Below the pieces are notes generated by a model. It was not told the origin of the DNA. It ran no database searches and saw only the letters and a list, made by a program, of their open reading frames with translations. Below are positions 8,114 through 17,694 of a DNA stretch of 64,000 nt, one piece after another (position 1 is the stretch's first letter; the number at the start of each line of letters is the position of its first letter). Origin of the DNA: Pseudobacteriovorax antillogorgiicola (lineage in GTDB: Bacteria > Bdellovibrionota_B > Oligoflexia > Oligoflexales > Oligoflexaceae); assembly GCF_900177345.1 (NCBI RefSeq), contig NZ_FWZT01000032.1, forward strand, positions 1-64,000, read 5' to 3'. Made by a program: the position numbers and the translations under genes.

Positions 8114-8536
8114 ATGGCATCGATTCTCTTTCTATGTACGGGTAACTCATGCCGTAGCCAAATGGCTGAGGGTTGGGCAAAGTTTCTTTGGCAGGGGCAG
8201 CACGACGTTTACTCGGCTGGTTTGAAAGCCCATGGTTTGAATCCATACGCCGTTAGGGTTATGAAGGAAGCTGGTGTGGATATCTCCCAACAAAAATCTC
8301 AAGTGATTGATGATGTGCCTTGGCAGAGTATGGATTATGTGACAACAGTTTGCGGGCACGCAGATGAGCACTGTCCGAGTTTACCGGTGAAAGCCAAGAA
8401 GATTCACCATCCCTTTGACGATCCACCAAGATTGGCTCAAGATCTAACCGATGAAGAAGAGATTCTTTTTGTCTATAGGCGAGTTCGCGATGAAATTCGC
8501 GACTTTCTAGATGGCTGGGAAGGAATGAAGCAGTAG
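8114..8536 (+). CDS. arsC: arsenate reductase, thioredoxin-coupled type
   Basis: Low-molecular-weight phosphatase-fold arsenate reductase. The active-site loop is CTGNSCRS (CX5RS) at residues 8-15. The redox pair sits in [11 protein letters not shown], the same spacing as Cys82/Cys89 of the plasmid pI258 enzyme, and HHPFDDPP is the conserved substrate-proximal segment. Length 140 residues is typical. No arsR or arsenite pump is next to it; the SDR gene follows 18 bases later and may be co-transcribed. The redox cysteines separate it from plain tyrosine phosphatases. Confidence 0.9.
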   Translation: MASILFLCTGNSCRSQMAEGWAKFLWQGQHDVYSAGLKAHGLNPYAVRVMKEAGVDISQQKSQVIDDVPWQSMDYVTTVCGHADEHCPSLPVKAKKIHHPFDDPPRLAQDLTDEEEILFVYRRVRDEIRDFLDGWEGMKQ

Positions 8537-8554
8537 CGTCATAGGGGAGCGAGG

Positions 8555-9529
8555 ATGAGAGCATTTGTAACTGGTGGTACCGGATTCATCGGACTTCACG
8601 TGGTCAAGGAGCTGATTGCGGATCGTTGGGATGTGACGGTTCTCTACCGAAAGACCTCGGATCTTTCGCGCCTCGATAACCTCGATGTTCAGTTGGTTGA
8701 GGGTGATATTGTCGACCAGGATCAAATGGCTAGGATTCTGAGCCAGGGTTTTGATGCGGTTTTTCATGTTGCGGGTGACGTGAGTTTGTGGAGGATGAAA
8801 AATGATCTGCAGAACCAGATCAATATTCACGGCACTCGAACCTTGGCAAGACAAAGTTTGAAACACGAAGTAGGGCGGTTTGTTCATACTTCTAGTGTGG
8901 CAGTTTGGGGCCTACCCGATGGAACTATCAATGAGCGATCGGAAAAAAAAGGACCTACAGCTCCGATTAATTATATGAAATCCAAATTCTATGGAGAGCA
9001 GGAAGTCTTGGCCTGTGTGCAAGAAGGCTTGGATGCGGTGATCCTAAATCCGTGTCATGTGATGGGTCCCTACGATGAGCAAAACTGGTCTCAGCTTTTT
9101 ACTATGATTCATCGCGGGCAATTGCCTGGTGTGCCTCCAGGGCTCGGAACGTTTTGTCATGTAAAAGATGTTGCAAAGGCTCATCTGCAAGCTCTCTACA
9201 AAGGTACTCAAGGAGAATGTTACCTGCTCGGCGGCAGCCAGGCGTCCTATCTTGATGTGGGCCGCGAGGTAGCAGAGCTGCTTCAAGTCCCGGCCCCCAA
9301 ACAGCTACCGGCTTGGCTCCTAGCAATGTCAGGGCAGTATGCTGAGTTGGTATCTTGGTTCACGGGGCGTGAACCGGCCATGACCCCTGAAAAGGCTGCT
9401 TTGCTATCCCACGATGTTAAGGTTGACTGTACCAAAGCAATCAATCATTTGGACTATGAAATCACACCTGTGTCTCGTATTCTAGAAGAGAGCTTCCACT
9501 GGTTGAAGCATGCCGGCTATCTCAGCTAG
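8555..9529 (+). CDS. NAD(P)-dependent epimerase/reductase (extended SDR)
   Basis: Extended short-chain dehydrogenase. The nucleotide-binding motif is TGGTGFIG at the N terminus, HVAGD follows at the end of strand 4, SSVAVWG contains the catalytic Ser, and NYMKSK is the YxxxK motif. The profile resembles dihydroflavonol-4-reductase-like and 3-beta-hydroxysteroid-dehydrogenase-like proteins common in bacteria, so the substrate is probably a small carbonyl compound or nucleotide sugar. It follows arsC by 18 bases and ends convergently with the CheA-like kinase gene. Confidence 0.8.
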   Translation: MRAFVTGGTGFIGLHVVKELIADRWDVTVLYRKTSDLSRLDNLDVQLVEGDIVDQDQMARILSQGFDAVFHVAGDVSLWRMKNDLQNQINIHGTRTLARQSLKHEVGRFVHTSSVAVWGLPDGTINERSEKKGPTAPINYMKSKFYGEQEVLACVQEGLDAVILNPCHVMGPYDEQNWSQLFTMIHRGQLPGVPPGLGTFCHVKDVAKAHLQALYKGTQGECYLLGGSQASYLDVGREVAELLQVPAPKQLPAWLLAMSGQYAELVSWFTGREPAMTPEKAALLSHDVKVDCTKAINHLDYEITPVSRILEESFHWLKHAGYLS

Positions 9530-9568
9530 GTTTGTCAATATTTTTTTGAAACTGCCGTTACCCCTCAA

Positions 9569-12040
9569 TCAGGCAACCTTATCTAGGAGCTGTCGTTCTA
9601 ACCCTGGAACAATAATTTCAAACCGACACCCGGAACCGGGAACCGAAGTCACTTTGATTGTCCCACCGAGATCTTCGATTTGCGACTTCACAACATCCAT
9701 GCCGATGCCCCGGCCGGATACTTCAGTGATCTGTTCGGTTGTGGATAGAAATGCAACGAATATGAGGTTTATCTTATCTTCTAAGCTCGATTGTTTCGCC
9801 TCTTCAGGAGTCCAATGGCCTGAAGATATTGCTTTTTCCACCAGCCGATCCACAACAATTCCTCGCCCGTTATCTTCGATTACCAGGTGGAGCTTCCCCT
9901 TGCGTCGATGGCAGGCGAATTGAATCGTCCCGTCTCGTTGCTTTCCGACAGCAAGTCGTTCTTCACAAGTTTCGATGCCATGGTCAACGCAATTGCGAAG
10001 GATGTGTGTGATTGCGCTGTCAAATCTCTGAGCCTCATGAAAGGATAGCTCAGAGCTATCATCTTCAAAACTCAAGCGAATGGATTTATTCTCCTGCTGA
10101 GCTAGCTCAAGGATCATACAGTGGTACTTCGCGAACACTTCCGATGGTGGGTATAGCTTCAAGTTGGCGATCGCTGACAGCCATTGGTTGCTAGCATCTC
10201 GCTGGGCAAGGCGAATCAAATCATCGATTTTTCGCTGATCCACCCGAACATAGGAGGAATTTTTCTGTAAACCAAGAATCTCATTGATATCGTTGGTCTC
10301 CACCTCCCATTGGTTTTTAATAACATTCCATAGGTTTTTAGCATCTGGCGACACAAGTGTTGGTTGACCACCTTGAATCTGGCTTTCTAGTTCGTGTATC
10401 CGATGGGAGATAGAACTGAATTCGAACGTTGCAGTATTGCCTTTAAGAGTATGAAGGGTTTGCACGAGAGGCTGAAATCGTTCGCTTCGGCCATCGAGTA
10501 TCCATTGATCGATACAGAAAAAATGCTTGTTTGTTTCTTGAAAAAAATCTTTGAAACTTTCAAGGTTTGATGCAGCCATGGAGATACGCTTGATACGCTC
10601 GGTCTGTGCTTCTTGCTTCTGCTGTGCTTCCAGTGACTCTGTTTGGTCTGAAATCACAGCGATGACTCCATCTAGTTGACCATCAGCCTGGAAGTGTTCT
10701 TTGTATGCGACGGCAATCTTTCGGGTCCTATCATCAACTACAAAGTCGAAAGAGCTAGGCAGCAGGGCCATGGTACCCTGAAATGATGCTACCAGGCCAG
10801 AATCCTCCTTCAGGCATTCAAGGACGAATTCCACAGTATCGGCTTTGGTATCGCAGTAATAGTTTAAGAAATCAGCGATTGAATGGAAATCCTCTGAACC
10901 TGGCAGGATCTTCTCTAAGGCCTGTGATCGTTCCTTAGCGATTTTCCCTTCTTTGTCGAAAAAAAATAGACCTTCAGATATCGTTTCCAGGAGGCTTCTT
11001 GTATTGGCATCGCTTTTTTGGATTGCTTGAATCATCACATCAAATGAAGCTGCTAGCTCGCCAATTTCATCCTTGCTCTGCACATCAATCCGTTTATCGT
11101 AGTGACCCTGAGCGATTTCCTGGCTGACTTGAACCATTTTAGTCAGTGGCTTCAGTAAAAGTGCTACGGCTATGATGAAGATAGGCAAGAAAATAAGTGC
11201 TATAAGCCACGACAACGAATTGATACGATCTTGAGTTTGCGCGAGGTCTTTTACAATCCGAGTCATGTCTGCGTAAACGACGAGGTGAGCCTTGTCGTTA
11301 AAAACTTCATGGGGGAGGGGAACTTCCCTCAGATTATAGATTCCGCGATGCTCGCCATGGTAGTAGCCGTCATCGCGAAGCTGATAATCTTGATCCGAAG
11401 GGGGGGTGAGAAGGAAGTTGCCAACAGAGAGCTGCGAATAGTAGCCAGTGCTTTGCTGAAACTCAACAAGAACCGGGAGCAGGCTGCCAACAAATCCGTG
11501 GATAGTAGCGATATCACCGCTATCGTCCTCAGCAGGAATTGCGACAACGAATAAGGGTTCACCGGAAGGGGATGTGACAAAACCAGTCTCGATAGCTTCA
11601 CTATTCATAGCACGGTCGATAATAGCCTGGACTTTGTTATCGCTCTCACTGAACACGACGCTGTCAAGGGATACTCGGTAGTCAAACAGTCGATGGCCTT
11701 CAAAGTCGAACGATATAATTTGATTGACACCGAATGCCACGCTGATCTGATTGCCAACTCCCAGAACAGTCCGTTCCCAAAGCTCCTTATCGACGGATTG
11801 AGAGGTGAAAGCTTTGAGGTTAGCGGGAATGAGCCACGGCCTTAGCCAAGAATTCAGGCCTTCTAAATGATTATCGAGTATCCTCGAAAACAAACCGGCC
11901 TGCTCACTTGCGGACTGGTTTTCGAATGATTCGATCGTGGCTCGTTCCACTTCCCGAGCAATGAATGGGTTCATTCCAAGAAGTAATAATGCGAGACTGG
12001 CTACGATTATGGTCAGTCTGAATTTAATTGAAGAAAGCAT
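9569..12040 (-). CDS. membrane-bound CheA-like sensor kinase with Hpt domain
   Basis: The order is: an N-terminal membrane helix; a periplasmic sensor region of about 240 residues; a second helix (WLIALIFLPIFIIAVALLL); HAMP (LTKMVQVSQEIAQGHYDKRI); a PAS-like region (TISEGLFFFDKEGKI); an Hpt domain with the phospho-accepting His in QTLHTLKGN; a helical segment; and a CheA-type ATPase (ILRNCVDHGIE, IEDNGRGI, GRGIGMDVV). There is no ordinary HisKA dimerisation box, no CheY-binding P2 and no CheW-like domain, so it is CheA-like but probably not part of a chemotaxis array. The start at 12040 has GGAGGAG upstream. No response regulator is adjacent. A second kinase of the same core design is at 52341-55073. 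Confidence 0.85.
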   Translation of the reverse strand: MLSSIKFRLTIIVASLALLLLGMNPFIAREVERATIESFENQSASEQAGLFSRILDNHLEGLNSWLRPWLIPANLKAFTSQSVDKELWERTVLGVGNQISVAFGVNQIISFDFEGHRLFDYRVSLDSVVFSESDNKVQAIIDRAMNSEAIETGFVTSPSGEPLFVVAIPAEDDSGDIATIHGFVGSLLPVLVEFQQSTGYYSQLSVGNFLLTPPSDQDYQLRDDGYYHGEHRGIYNLREVPLPHEVFNDKAHLVVYADMTRIVKDLAQTQDRINSLSWLIALIFLPIFIIAVALLLKPLTKMVQVSQEIAQGHYDKRIDVQSKDEIGELAASFDVMIQAIQKSDANTRSLLETISEGLFFFDKEGKIAKERSQALEKILPGSEDFHSIADFLNYYCDTKADTVEFVLECLKEDSGLVASFQGTMALLPSSFDFVVDDRTRKIAVAYKEHFQADGQLDGVIAVISDQTESLEAQQKQEAQTERIKRISMAASNLESFKDFFQETNKHFFCIDQWILDGRSERFQPLVQTLHTLKGNTATFEFSSISHRIHELESQIQGGQPTLVSPDAKNLWNVIKNQWEVETNDINEILGLQKNSSYVRVDQRKIDDLIRLAQRDASNQWLSAIANLKLYPPSEVFAKYHCMILELAQQENKSIRLSFEDDSSELSFHEAQRFDSAITHILRNCVDHGIETCEERLAVGKQRDGTIQFACHRRKGKLHLVIEDNGRGIVVDRLVEKAISSGHWTPEEAKQSSLEDKINLIFVAFLSTTEQITEVSGRGIGMDVVKSQIEDLGGTIKVTSVPGSGCRFEIIVPGLERQLLDKVA

Positions 12041-12296
12041 TCAACTATCTCCTCCGCGCCGTCGTCTCTAGTTGAATGACATGGCCCTGGGGGCCTTCTC
12101 TACTATTCTAGCGTGCAGTTGGGCACTTACGGGTGAGCCTGTCATCAGCATAATGCCTCGGCGGTCTTGTACTTTAAGTTCGGTACTTAGCCCCTCAACC
12201 ATTGAGCTTTTGATTCTTATTTATGGGTAGGGATATTGGGGGGGGAGCGGGGTAACCATTTCAAAGGTTTGAGCCGCTCCTCCAAAGAGGTCGATT

Positions 12297-12992
12297 CTAG
12301 AGGTCGATGCCGTAGTTCACACCAACTGTTACAGAAGGCAGCACAGGAACAGAATTTAGTGCATCCTTCTGAGCTTCATCGAAACGCTTTGACAACGCAT
12401 CTTTGTACAGACGCGGGCCATATTCGGCCTCGATTGAACTGTGAAAGCCATGTTTTAAGCTTAGCTCCGCCTTGATGTCGATAACCTTATTGATTGGGAT
12501 CAGATAACCTAGACTGCCCTGAAAGAAATGAATATCTCCCTTTAAGCCCAGCTCGTAGTTTTCCTTGCTTGGACCCAGATTTCGAACAGGTCGTCCGTGG
12601 GAAATTAATGATAGGGTGTCTGCTGGCGGAAGGTGCCCATCCCCTCGAATCATCGCATAGCCGAAATCGAAGTATAGCTGACGGGATATTTTTGGGATTT
12701 TGGAACCTAGGGAAATTTCGAAATGAAACCCCTCCTCGTAGGCATTGTCAAAAATAATAGCTTGCTCGACATTGATCCTATTGGCTTCAAGAAGTGCCTC
12801 AGAACCACCCATAATGTAGCCGGGGGCCAGGGCTCCGACCTTTATCTTTATCTCCACTGGGGTGGGTAGAATTCCAAAACGAGCCTCGACTCCGTTGGAA
12901 AAAGGGTACTCACTGTACACGCCAATTTTGAAGGGCGTGGCACTTGCCGAAAAGCTCATTAAGAGCAACAAGATAGCAAAAATCTTTGTCAT
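12297..12992 (-). CDS. secreted or outer-membrane protein, unrecognised
   Basis: Signal peptide MTKIFAILLLLMSFSASA followed by about 210 residues with alternating hydrophobic/polar stretches (KIGVYSEYPF, FHFEISLGSKIP, LYFDFGYAMIRGD, VTVGVNYGIDL). The last residues resemble a beta-barrel closing strand, so an outer-membrane barrel is likely. The ATG at 12992 has GAGAGA upstream; an in-frame ATG at 13007 would add five residues. No family recognised. It stands alone, with about 255 bases of non-coding sequence on each side in which I see no other gene. Confidence 0.6.
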   Translation of the reverse strand: MTKIFAILLLLMSFSASATPFKIGVYSEYPFSNGVEARFGILPTPVEIKIKVGALAPGYIMGGSEALLEANRINVEQAIIFDNAYEEGFHFEISLGSKIPKISRQLYFDFGYAMIRGDGHLPPADTLSLISHGRPVRNLGPSKENYELGLKGDIHFFQGSLGYLIPINKVIDIKAELSLKHGFHSSIEAEYGPRLYKDALSKRFDEAQKDALNSVPVLPSVTVGVNYGIDL

Positions 12993-13263
12993 AAGTCTCT
13001 CTATCATAGTCAGTTTGTCCTGGGTGGGGGGACTATATTCAGCTGAAGTATGTATGTCAATAAAAATATGGACAGTTTGGCTATCTATCTAAGATTTGTA
13101 AAAGAACCGTTCCCAAGTGCAAAAGCAAATTGATTCCAGGGCTTTGTATGGTACTCATGCCCACCTGTAGAGTGGCGCAACAGGCGAATTTCCTGCCATT
13201 TCGAGTCATAAGTCTTGTTAGAGGTGCCGATCAGGGGCCAACGGTGATCTTGCGGAGAACGGT

Positions 13264-14565
13264 GTGAGTCAGTTTTTATCTTGGGGTCGTTACTTTCCCC
13301 ATAAACCTAGTCAAATTAGGCCTATAGCCTGGCGTGATGAGTTCACTTGGCTTGGAGTAGAGCCTCATTGCCTTGCCTACGGCCTGGGTCGCAGCTATGG
13401 GGATTCATGCCTCAATCATCATGGGGTCTTGATCCCAACCCGAGGGCTCAATCGCTTGATCGCTTGGGATGATGAGACGAACATTCTTCGCTGTGAAGCG
13501 GGAGTGTCTCTGGGGGAGGTCTTGGAGTTTGCGGTACCCCGGGGAAGTTTCCTGCCGGTATCACCTGGAACTAAGTTTGTTACTGTGGGGGGAGCAATCG
13601 CCAACGATATCCATGGTAAAAACCATCACAGCGCTGGCACCTTTGGGCGTTATGTGAAGGCATTTGGGCTTCTACGATCCAACGGGGAGGAACTCGTTTG
13701 TAGTCCTGCAAGCAATGCAGATCTTTATCGGGCGACGATTGGCGGTCTTGGCTTAACTGGCTTGATCACTTGGGCAGATATACAACTTAAATACGCTTCG
13801 CCGGTGATGGCGGTCGAGAATGTTCCTTTTGAGGGGCTGGATGAGTTCTTCAACCTGTGCGAAAGTTCAGAGCACTATGAATACACAGTCGCTTGGATGG
13901 ATTGCATCGATGCCTGGAACCGTTGGGGACGAGGCATCTTTATGCGAGCCAACCACAGCCCAGATGAACTTCCGAACCAATCCCGTAAGCCCTCGCTATC
14001 AGTGCCTTTTAGCCTTCCTAGCTTTGTCTTAAATCGTTATTCCTGCAAGGCGTTTAACGAAGCCTACTATTATGCCAATAGTTTGAAACAGGGAACAAGC
14101 CTCAAGCCTTATGAGCCGTACTTTTATCCCTTAGACATGGTTCACCACTGGAACCGTATCTACGGCAGTCGCGGATTCTTTCAGTATCAATTGGTGGTAC
14201 CTCTTTCTGAAAAAGAGGCCTTTGCTGAAATCTTCAATGTGATTGCAAAGTCGGGCCTAGCATCCTTCCTAGTGGTTCTTAAAAAGTTTGGCAATCTTAG
14301 CTCCCCAGGGATGATGTCATTTCCGATGGAAGGATACACGCTAACTCTAGATTTTTCCCACCGGCCAGGCTCGACCAAAGCCACCTTAAAGAGGTTGACA
14401 GACATAGTTAACGAAGCCCATGGCAGACTGTACCCGGCGAAAGACAGTGTAATGACGCCAGAGGACTTTGAGCGCTACTATCCCCAATGGCGTCAGTTTT
14501 CAGAGTACAAGGACCCGAAGTTTTCTTCCAGCTTTTGGAGAAGGGTGGCTCCAACGAGCCAATAA
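13264..14565 (+). CDS. FAD-binding oxidoreductase, DprE1-like
   Basis: The FAD-binding type 4 (PCMH) domain is seen in YGLGRSYGDSCLN, CEAGVSLGEVLEFAVPRG, PVSPGTKFVTVGGAIANDIHGKNHH (an HG...H motif typical of DprE1-like oxidases) and TIGGLGLTGLI. The C terminus YPQWRQFSEYKDP...SSSFWRR matches the DP-x-SxxxRR end of this family. DprE1 oxidises decaprenylphosphoryl-ribose in mycobacteria; other members act on sugars or lipid-linked sugars. No DprE2-type SDR is next to it, so the substrate is open. The start is GTG with GGAG eight bases before. Confidence 0.7.
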   Translation: MSQFLSWGRYFPHKPSQIRPIAWRDEFTWLGVEPHCLAYGLGRSYGDSCLNHHGVLIPTRGLNRLIAWDDETNILRCEAGVSLGEVLEFAVPRGSFLPVSPGTKFVTVGGAIANDIHGKNHHSAGTFGRYVKAFGLLRSNGEELVCSPASNADLYRATIGGLGLTGLITWADIQLKYASPVMAVENVPFEGLDEFFNLCESSEHYEYTVAWMDCIDAWNRWGRGIFMRANHSPDELPNQSRKPSLSVPFSLPSFVLNRYSCKAFNEAYYYANSLKQGTSLKPYEPYFYPLDMVHHWNRIYGSRGFFQYQLVVPLSEKEAFAEIFNVIAKSGLASFLVVLKKFGNLSSPGMMSFPMEGYTLTLDFSHRPGSTKATLKRLTDIVNEAHGRLYPAKDSVMTPEDFERYYPQWRQFSEYKDPKFSSSFWRRVAPTSQ

Positions 14566-14688
14566 GCTTTCTGGACCAGCATCTTGTTCGCAGAGTCCTG
14601 AATTCTATCGGGGGAAGCTCCAGTTGAAAAAATCTGGAAGCACAGCTAGAGTCTCAAAATTCACTCTACAAGATTTTGGGATCATACA

Positions 14689-15585
14689 ATGAATCACCTG
14701 GCCGTTGAAATCCAATCGCTTCCGAATCCGCTACCATTTTATTACAAGGCAGTATTCTCTTCAAAGAGGTTTCGCGAAGGGGACGCCTTTCCAGAATTAG
14801 CCTGTCAATGGAAAGACTTTAAATTTGATTTAAAACGTCTCAACAAGTATCGGCAAATTTGCCAGATCGACGATAATGGCTATGTACCCATACTCTACCC
14901 TCACTCGTTTCTTGGGCCTTTGCACTTGCAGATCATGACCCACGACACCTTTCCACTCAAGCTTCTCGGCTCAGTTCATCATCGCAACCACATTGTTCAA
15001 TATCGCCCGTTGAAGGTTGAAACAAACTACGGGGCCAAACTAAGGCTCGGGGAGCATCGGCGACGGCCTCAAGGAATGGAGTTTGATTTAATTACTGATA
15101 TTGAGGATGACCGTGGCGTGGCCTGGTCAAGTGTTAGCACTTTCTTGGTAAGAAAAAAGTTTTCGTCGGAAGACCCTGGGTCTCCTCTCGCGGAGATGAT
15201 CAAGAATCTTGAACACGCGGGGGTCGAAGCACTGCGCTTCACTGTACCGTCTCATGCCGGTAAATCTTTTGGCCTGATTACTAAAGATATCAACCCCATT
15301 CACATGTCAGCAGTGATGGCTAAGGTCTTTGGCTTTAAGCGGGACTTGGCTCACGGTATGTGGGCCTTGGCACGGGGAACAGCGCCTTTGATGCTCCATA
15401 TCAATGCGAGCGAGCCGATTCGTTTTGATGTGGCATTCAAGGGTCCGGTTTACATGAAAGATCAAGTCCGAGTGCTTACAGCGGGCCAGGACAAGGGGCA
15501 CTTTGAATTTTACAGTGGGAAGAATGATCGGCCAAGTATTGTGGGGCAGATAAAAAATGTTTCCGAAAGAGAATCAGTATCTTAA
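14689..15585 (+). CDS. MaoC-like hot-dog dehydratase domain protein
   Basis: 298 residues. The C-terminal half holds a MaoC/hydratase-2-type motif: ITKDINPIHMSAVMAKVFGF followed by RDLAHGMWALA, matching the D-x-N-P-x-H ... A.G pattern of R-specific enoyl-CoA hydratases. The N-terminal half (LLGSVHHRNHIVQYRPLKVE) looks like the non-catalytic hot-dog repeat seen in double hot-dog members. It probably acts on a CoA- or ACP-linked acyl chain. It lies 123 bases after the DprE1-like gene on the same strand, suggesting a lipid-related role for the pair (inference). Confidence 0.7.
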   Translation: MNHLAVEIQSLPNPLPFYYKAVFSSKRFREGDAFPELACQWKDFKFDLKRLNKYRQICQIDDNGYVPILYPHSFLGPLHLQIMTHDTFPLKLLGSVHHRNHIVQYRPLKVETNYGAKLRLGEHRRRPQGMEFDLITDIEDDRGVAWSSVSTFLVRKKFSSEDPGSPLAEMIKNLEHAGVEALRFTVPSHAGKSFGLITKDINPIHMSAVMAKVFGFKRDLAHGMWALARGTAPLMLHINASEPIRFDVAFKGPVYMKDQVRVLTAGQDKGHFEFYSGKNDRPSIVGQIKNVSERESVS

Positions 15586-15694
15586 GAACAGCTAAGCACC
15601 TTCTTAAATGGCTCTCATGGTCCCCTTACAAGATTATCATGGATTTCCTGAGACTTTCGTTGCAACCCTAGGGAACGTTCACTTAGGAGATACC

Positions 15695-16114
15695 ATGAGG
15701 AAATCAGATTTTGAGAGTATTGTAAAGTCGCAGCCTGGATTGACTGCAAAAGGTTTCATGTCTCCCCTCTCCCCTGACTACGGTCGTGCCCGTCAGGACT
15801 TTATGAATTCAGCCCACTATCTCCAACATACTATCGATGCGATGAGTGTCTTGGTGCGGTTTAAACCTACTGTTCTCATGACCAAGTGGCAAAAGGAAAA
15901 CTGTACGCCTCTCAACTTGAGAGGTCTCATTGAATGGCACTGCGGTCGTACCGTTAGCATCGGCGCTATTATTGTGGCCGCTCTGGCTCTTGGCTTTCGA
16001 GTTGAGTATAGCCCGCAAGGTGAGGCCTGCTTTAATATATTCGCGCGTCAGCTGGAAGGCGAATTACGAGACTTCCGGGTGCGGGAGTTAATCAAGCAAG
16101 CTGTTGGGCATTAG
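15695..16114 (+). CDS. hypothetical protein
   Basis: 139-residue protein with no recognised family. The start at 15695 is chosen because AGGAGA (15685-15690) lies directly before it; the longer frame from 15608 has no ribosome site. There is a central hydrophobic stretch (SIGAIIVAALALGF) that could be one membrane helix or a buried helix, flanked by CGRT and a polar C terminus. Same strand as the DprE1-like and MaoC-like genes, 109 bases after the latter. It ends convergently with a three-base overlap (16111-16113) with the stop codon of the lipoprotein gene at 16111. Confidence 0.5.
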   Translation: MRKSDFESIVKSQPGLTAKGFMSPLSPDYGRARQDFMNSAHYLQHTIDAMSVLVRFKPTVLMTKWQKENCTPLNLRGLIEWHCGRTVSIGAIIVAALALGFRVEYSPQGEACFNIFARQLEGELRDFRVRELIKQAVGH

Positions 16115-17505
16115 TTTTTCACGGTCCCAGGATTGGCAATAAATCTTATCAAGACTTCTGTCGCGCTATCGAGCGTGGCTGGAACGAAAATCACGTTATT
16201 CTCGCGCCGCCAATCGTGGGTCTTTTGGCCATCATAATAGACTTCCCATATCCCAGCATTGGGGTTGGTCACTGAGTTTATCGCAAACTGAGTGCGATTC
16301 TGCGTGAACGTGTAGAAAAAGCGAATTTCCAGTGGTCCATCCGTTTCGCAGTCGACCATGACGCTGCGTTTGCTAATGGCTAGGCCATTCCCAGAACGAC
16401 ATCGGGATGGATCAAAGTCAGTGCGAAGACTACCCGCATCCGGTTCTCTTGAAAGCGTGAGCCCTTCAGTGATATCGATCTCGTCTTTATATTGAACAAT
16501 GATCTCCCGTCCGGCAAGAAAACTGTCTGCTGCAATCGTTAGGGTTCTATCTACGACCGAGTGACTTAGCAACTCTTGGCTTTGGGCATCTTTGACGATA
16601 ACTTGGCTTGGAGAGCTTGGTGCGCTGGCTAAGGAGTAGGCAAGTTGATCACCCTCGTTTAGGATGTAGTTGATCTGAACCTTTGTTCCATCCCCAGGTG
16701 GTGGAACAAACTCTAGGATTCCTGTCTCCTGGCTAAATTGAAATAGATCCGGTGCAGCTGGAGCATCGTTGTAAAAAACTTGAATCGATTTTTGGAGAGT
16801 ACTGGAGCCTAAATTCTGGCGCGAGACCATCGGTTCGTCTCGCCGATACTGAACAGTCAAAGTTGCGTTGACACTTGGAGGCGACACCAGGCTCAAGGTT
16901 TGGCCGGATACCGCATAAAGGTCCTGGCTCAGTGCCTGACTATTTAACGAAACTCTCAAAGTATCTGTGGCTGGAGGAGCCATAAGAATATAGTCTGTAA
17001 TCGAATGATCATATCTCGCGACCACTGAGTTGCCGGCTGCAACACTCCCCGCTTCGAACATCACCCGTTGATTGGTGATTGTATAGCCTGTGACCGGGGA
17101 GTCGTTCAATAGAATGGTTAGGGTTCCCGCACGGGCGGGCTTTGTTAGGTCAACAAAAAGGCCAGTACCGTTAGCAAGAACGGTGAGGTTCTCCTCGATG
17201 GATTCGTTACTTGTGAAAGTTTCATTGAATGCCTTACGGTCCACCTGAGAGAAACTGATCTCTTGCTGAGCAAGATTTGAGATCAGTGTAAAGCTCTGCT
17301 CTTTGATGGTGTTTTCAATGGTGAAGCTCTCTTCGGTTGTGGTTTGACCCCCAACTCGAAAAAGAAATTCAAATGCAGAACGTGCCGATAGATCGGCGTC
17401 GCTTGCTTGGCCTACGGTTCGTCGGTCGAGATCAGCTCTCTGAGCGTCCTTACAGCCGAGCACGAAGCTCAGCGCAACGAGCGCTGTCACAATATGGTAT
17501 TTCAT
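16111..17505 (-). CDS. lipoprotein with repeated beta-sandwich-like motifs
   Basis: Signal MKYHIVTALVALSFVLGC with an LGC lipobox, then a Ser/Thr-rich region. The rest contains several copies of a pattern of about 75-85 residues in which a short 'x-V-x-[LVY]-N-[DS]' strand is followed some 25-40 residues later by an 'xVxY' strand. Examples are LTILLNDSPVTGY...VVARYDH, LRVSLNSQALSQDLY...LTVQYRR, IQVFYNDAPAAPDLF...VQINYIL, VIVKDAQSQELLS...IIVQYKD and WEVYYDGQKTHDW...VLIRFIA. This suggests a chain of beta domains on the cell surface. No named family recognised; an adhesin or scaffold role is only a guess. Confidence 0.6.
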   Translation of the reverse strand: MKYHIVTALVALSFVLGCKDAQRADLDRRTVGQASDADLSARSAFEFLFRVGGQTTTEESFTIENTIKEQSFTLISNLAQQEISFSQVDRKAFNETFTSNESIEENLTVLANGTGLFVDLTKPARAGTLTILLNDSPVTGYTITNQRVMFEAGSVAAGNSVVARYDHSITDYILMAPPATDTLRVSLNSQALSQDLYAVSGQTLSLVSPPSVNATLTVQYRRDEPMVSRQNLGSSTLQKSIQVFYNDAPAAPDLFQFSQETGILEFVPPPGDGTKVQINYILNEGDQLAYSLASAPSSPSQVIVKDAQSQELLSHSVVDRTLTIAADSFLAGREIIVQYKDEIDITEGLTLSREPDAGSLRTDFDPSRCRSGNGLAISKRSVMVDCETDGPLEIRFFYTFTQNRTQFAINSVTNPNAGIWEVYYDGQKTHDWRRENNVIFVPATLDSATEVLIRFIANPGTVKN

Positions 17506-17694
17506 AATCCCCTCTATTAGCCCAACTTTATATCGGCTAGGGGTAGTCGAAACCTAAGAAATAGATATTAAGATAGCGAAACTAGTATCTTGTAGAGGCG
17601 AATAGGAGGCTTCAGACAGGAGGCTCTAGCGCAAAAACACTAGTGCTTAACCAGATTTAGTTCAGGGTTTGGTTATTTCAGAGCGAAAAACTGC

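Noticed and set aside
8052-8564. Several minus-strand open frames opposite arsC.
   Set aside because: arsC has all its catalytic motifs on the plus strand; the opposite frames are by-products of its codon use.
12140-12200. Flagellar sigma-28-type promoter before the CheA-like kinase (TAAAG...GCCG on the minus strand).
   Set aside because: The spacing between the two boxes is about six bases, far shorter than the usual eleven.
14468-14692. Frame-shifted extension or extra gene after the DprE1-like protein.
   Set aside because: The oxidase already ends with the family's normal DP...SxxxRR terminus; the other frames in this stretch have no ribosome site or family features.
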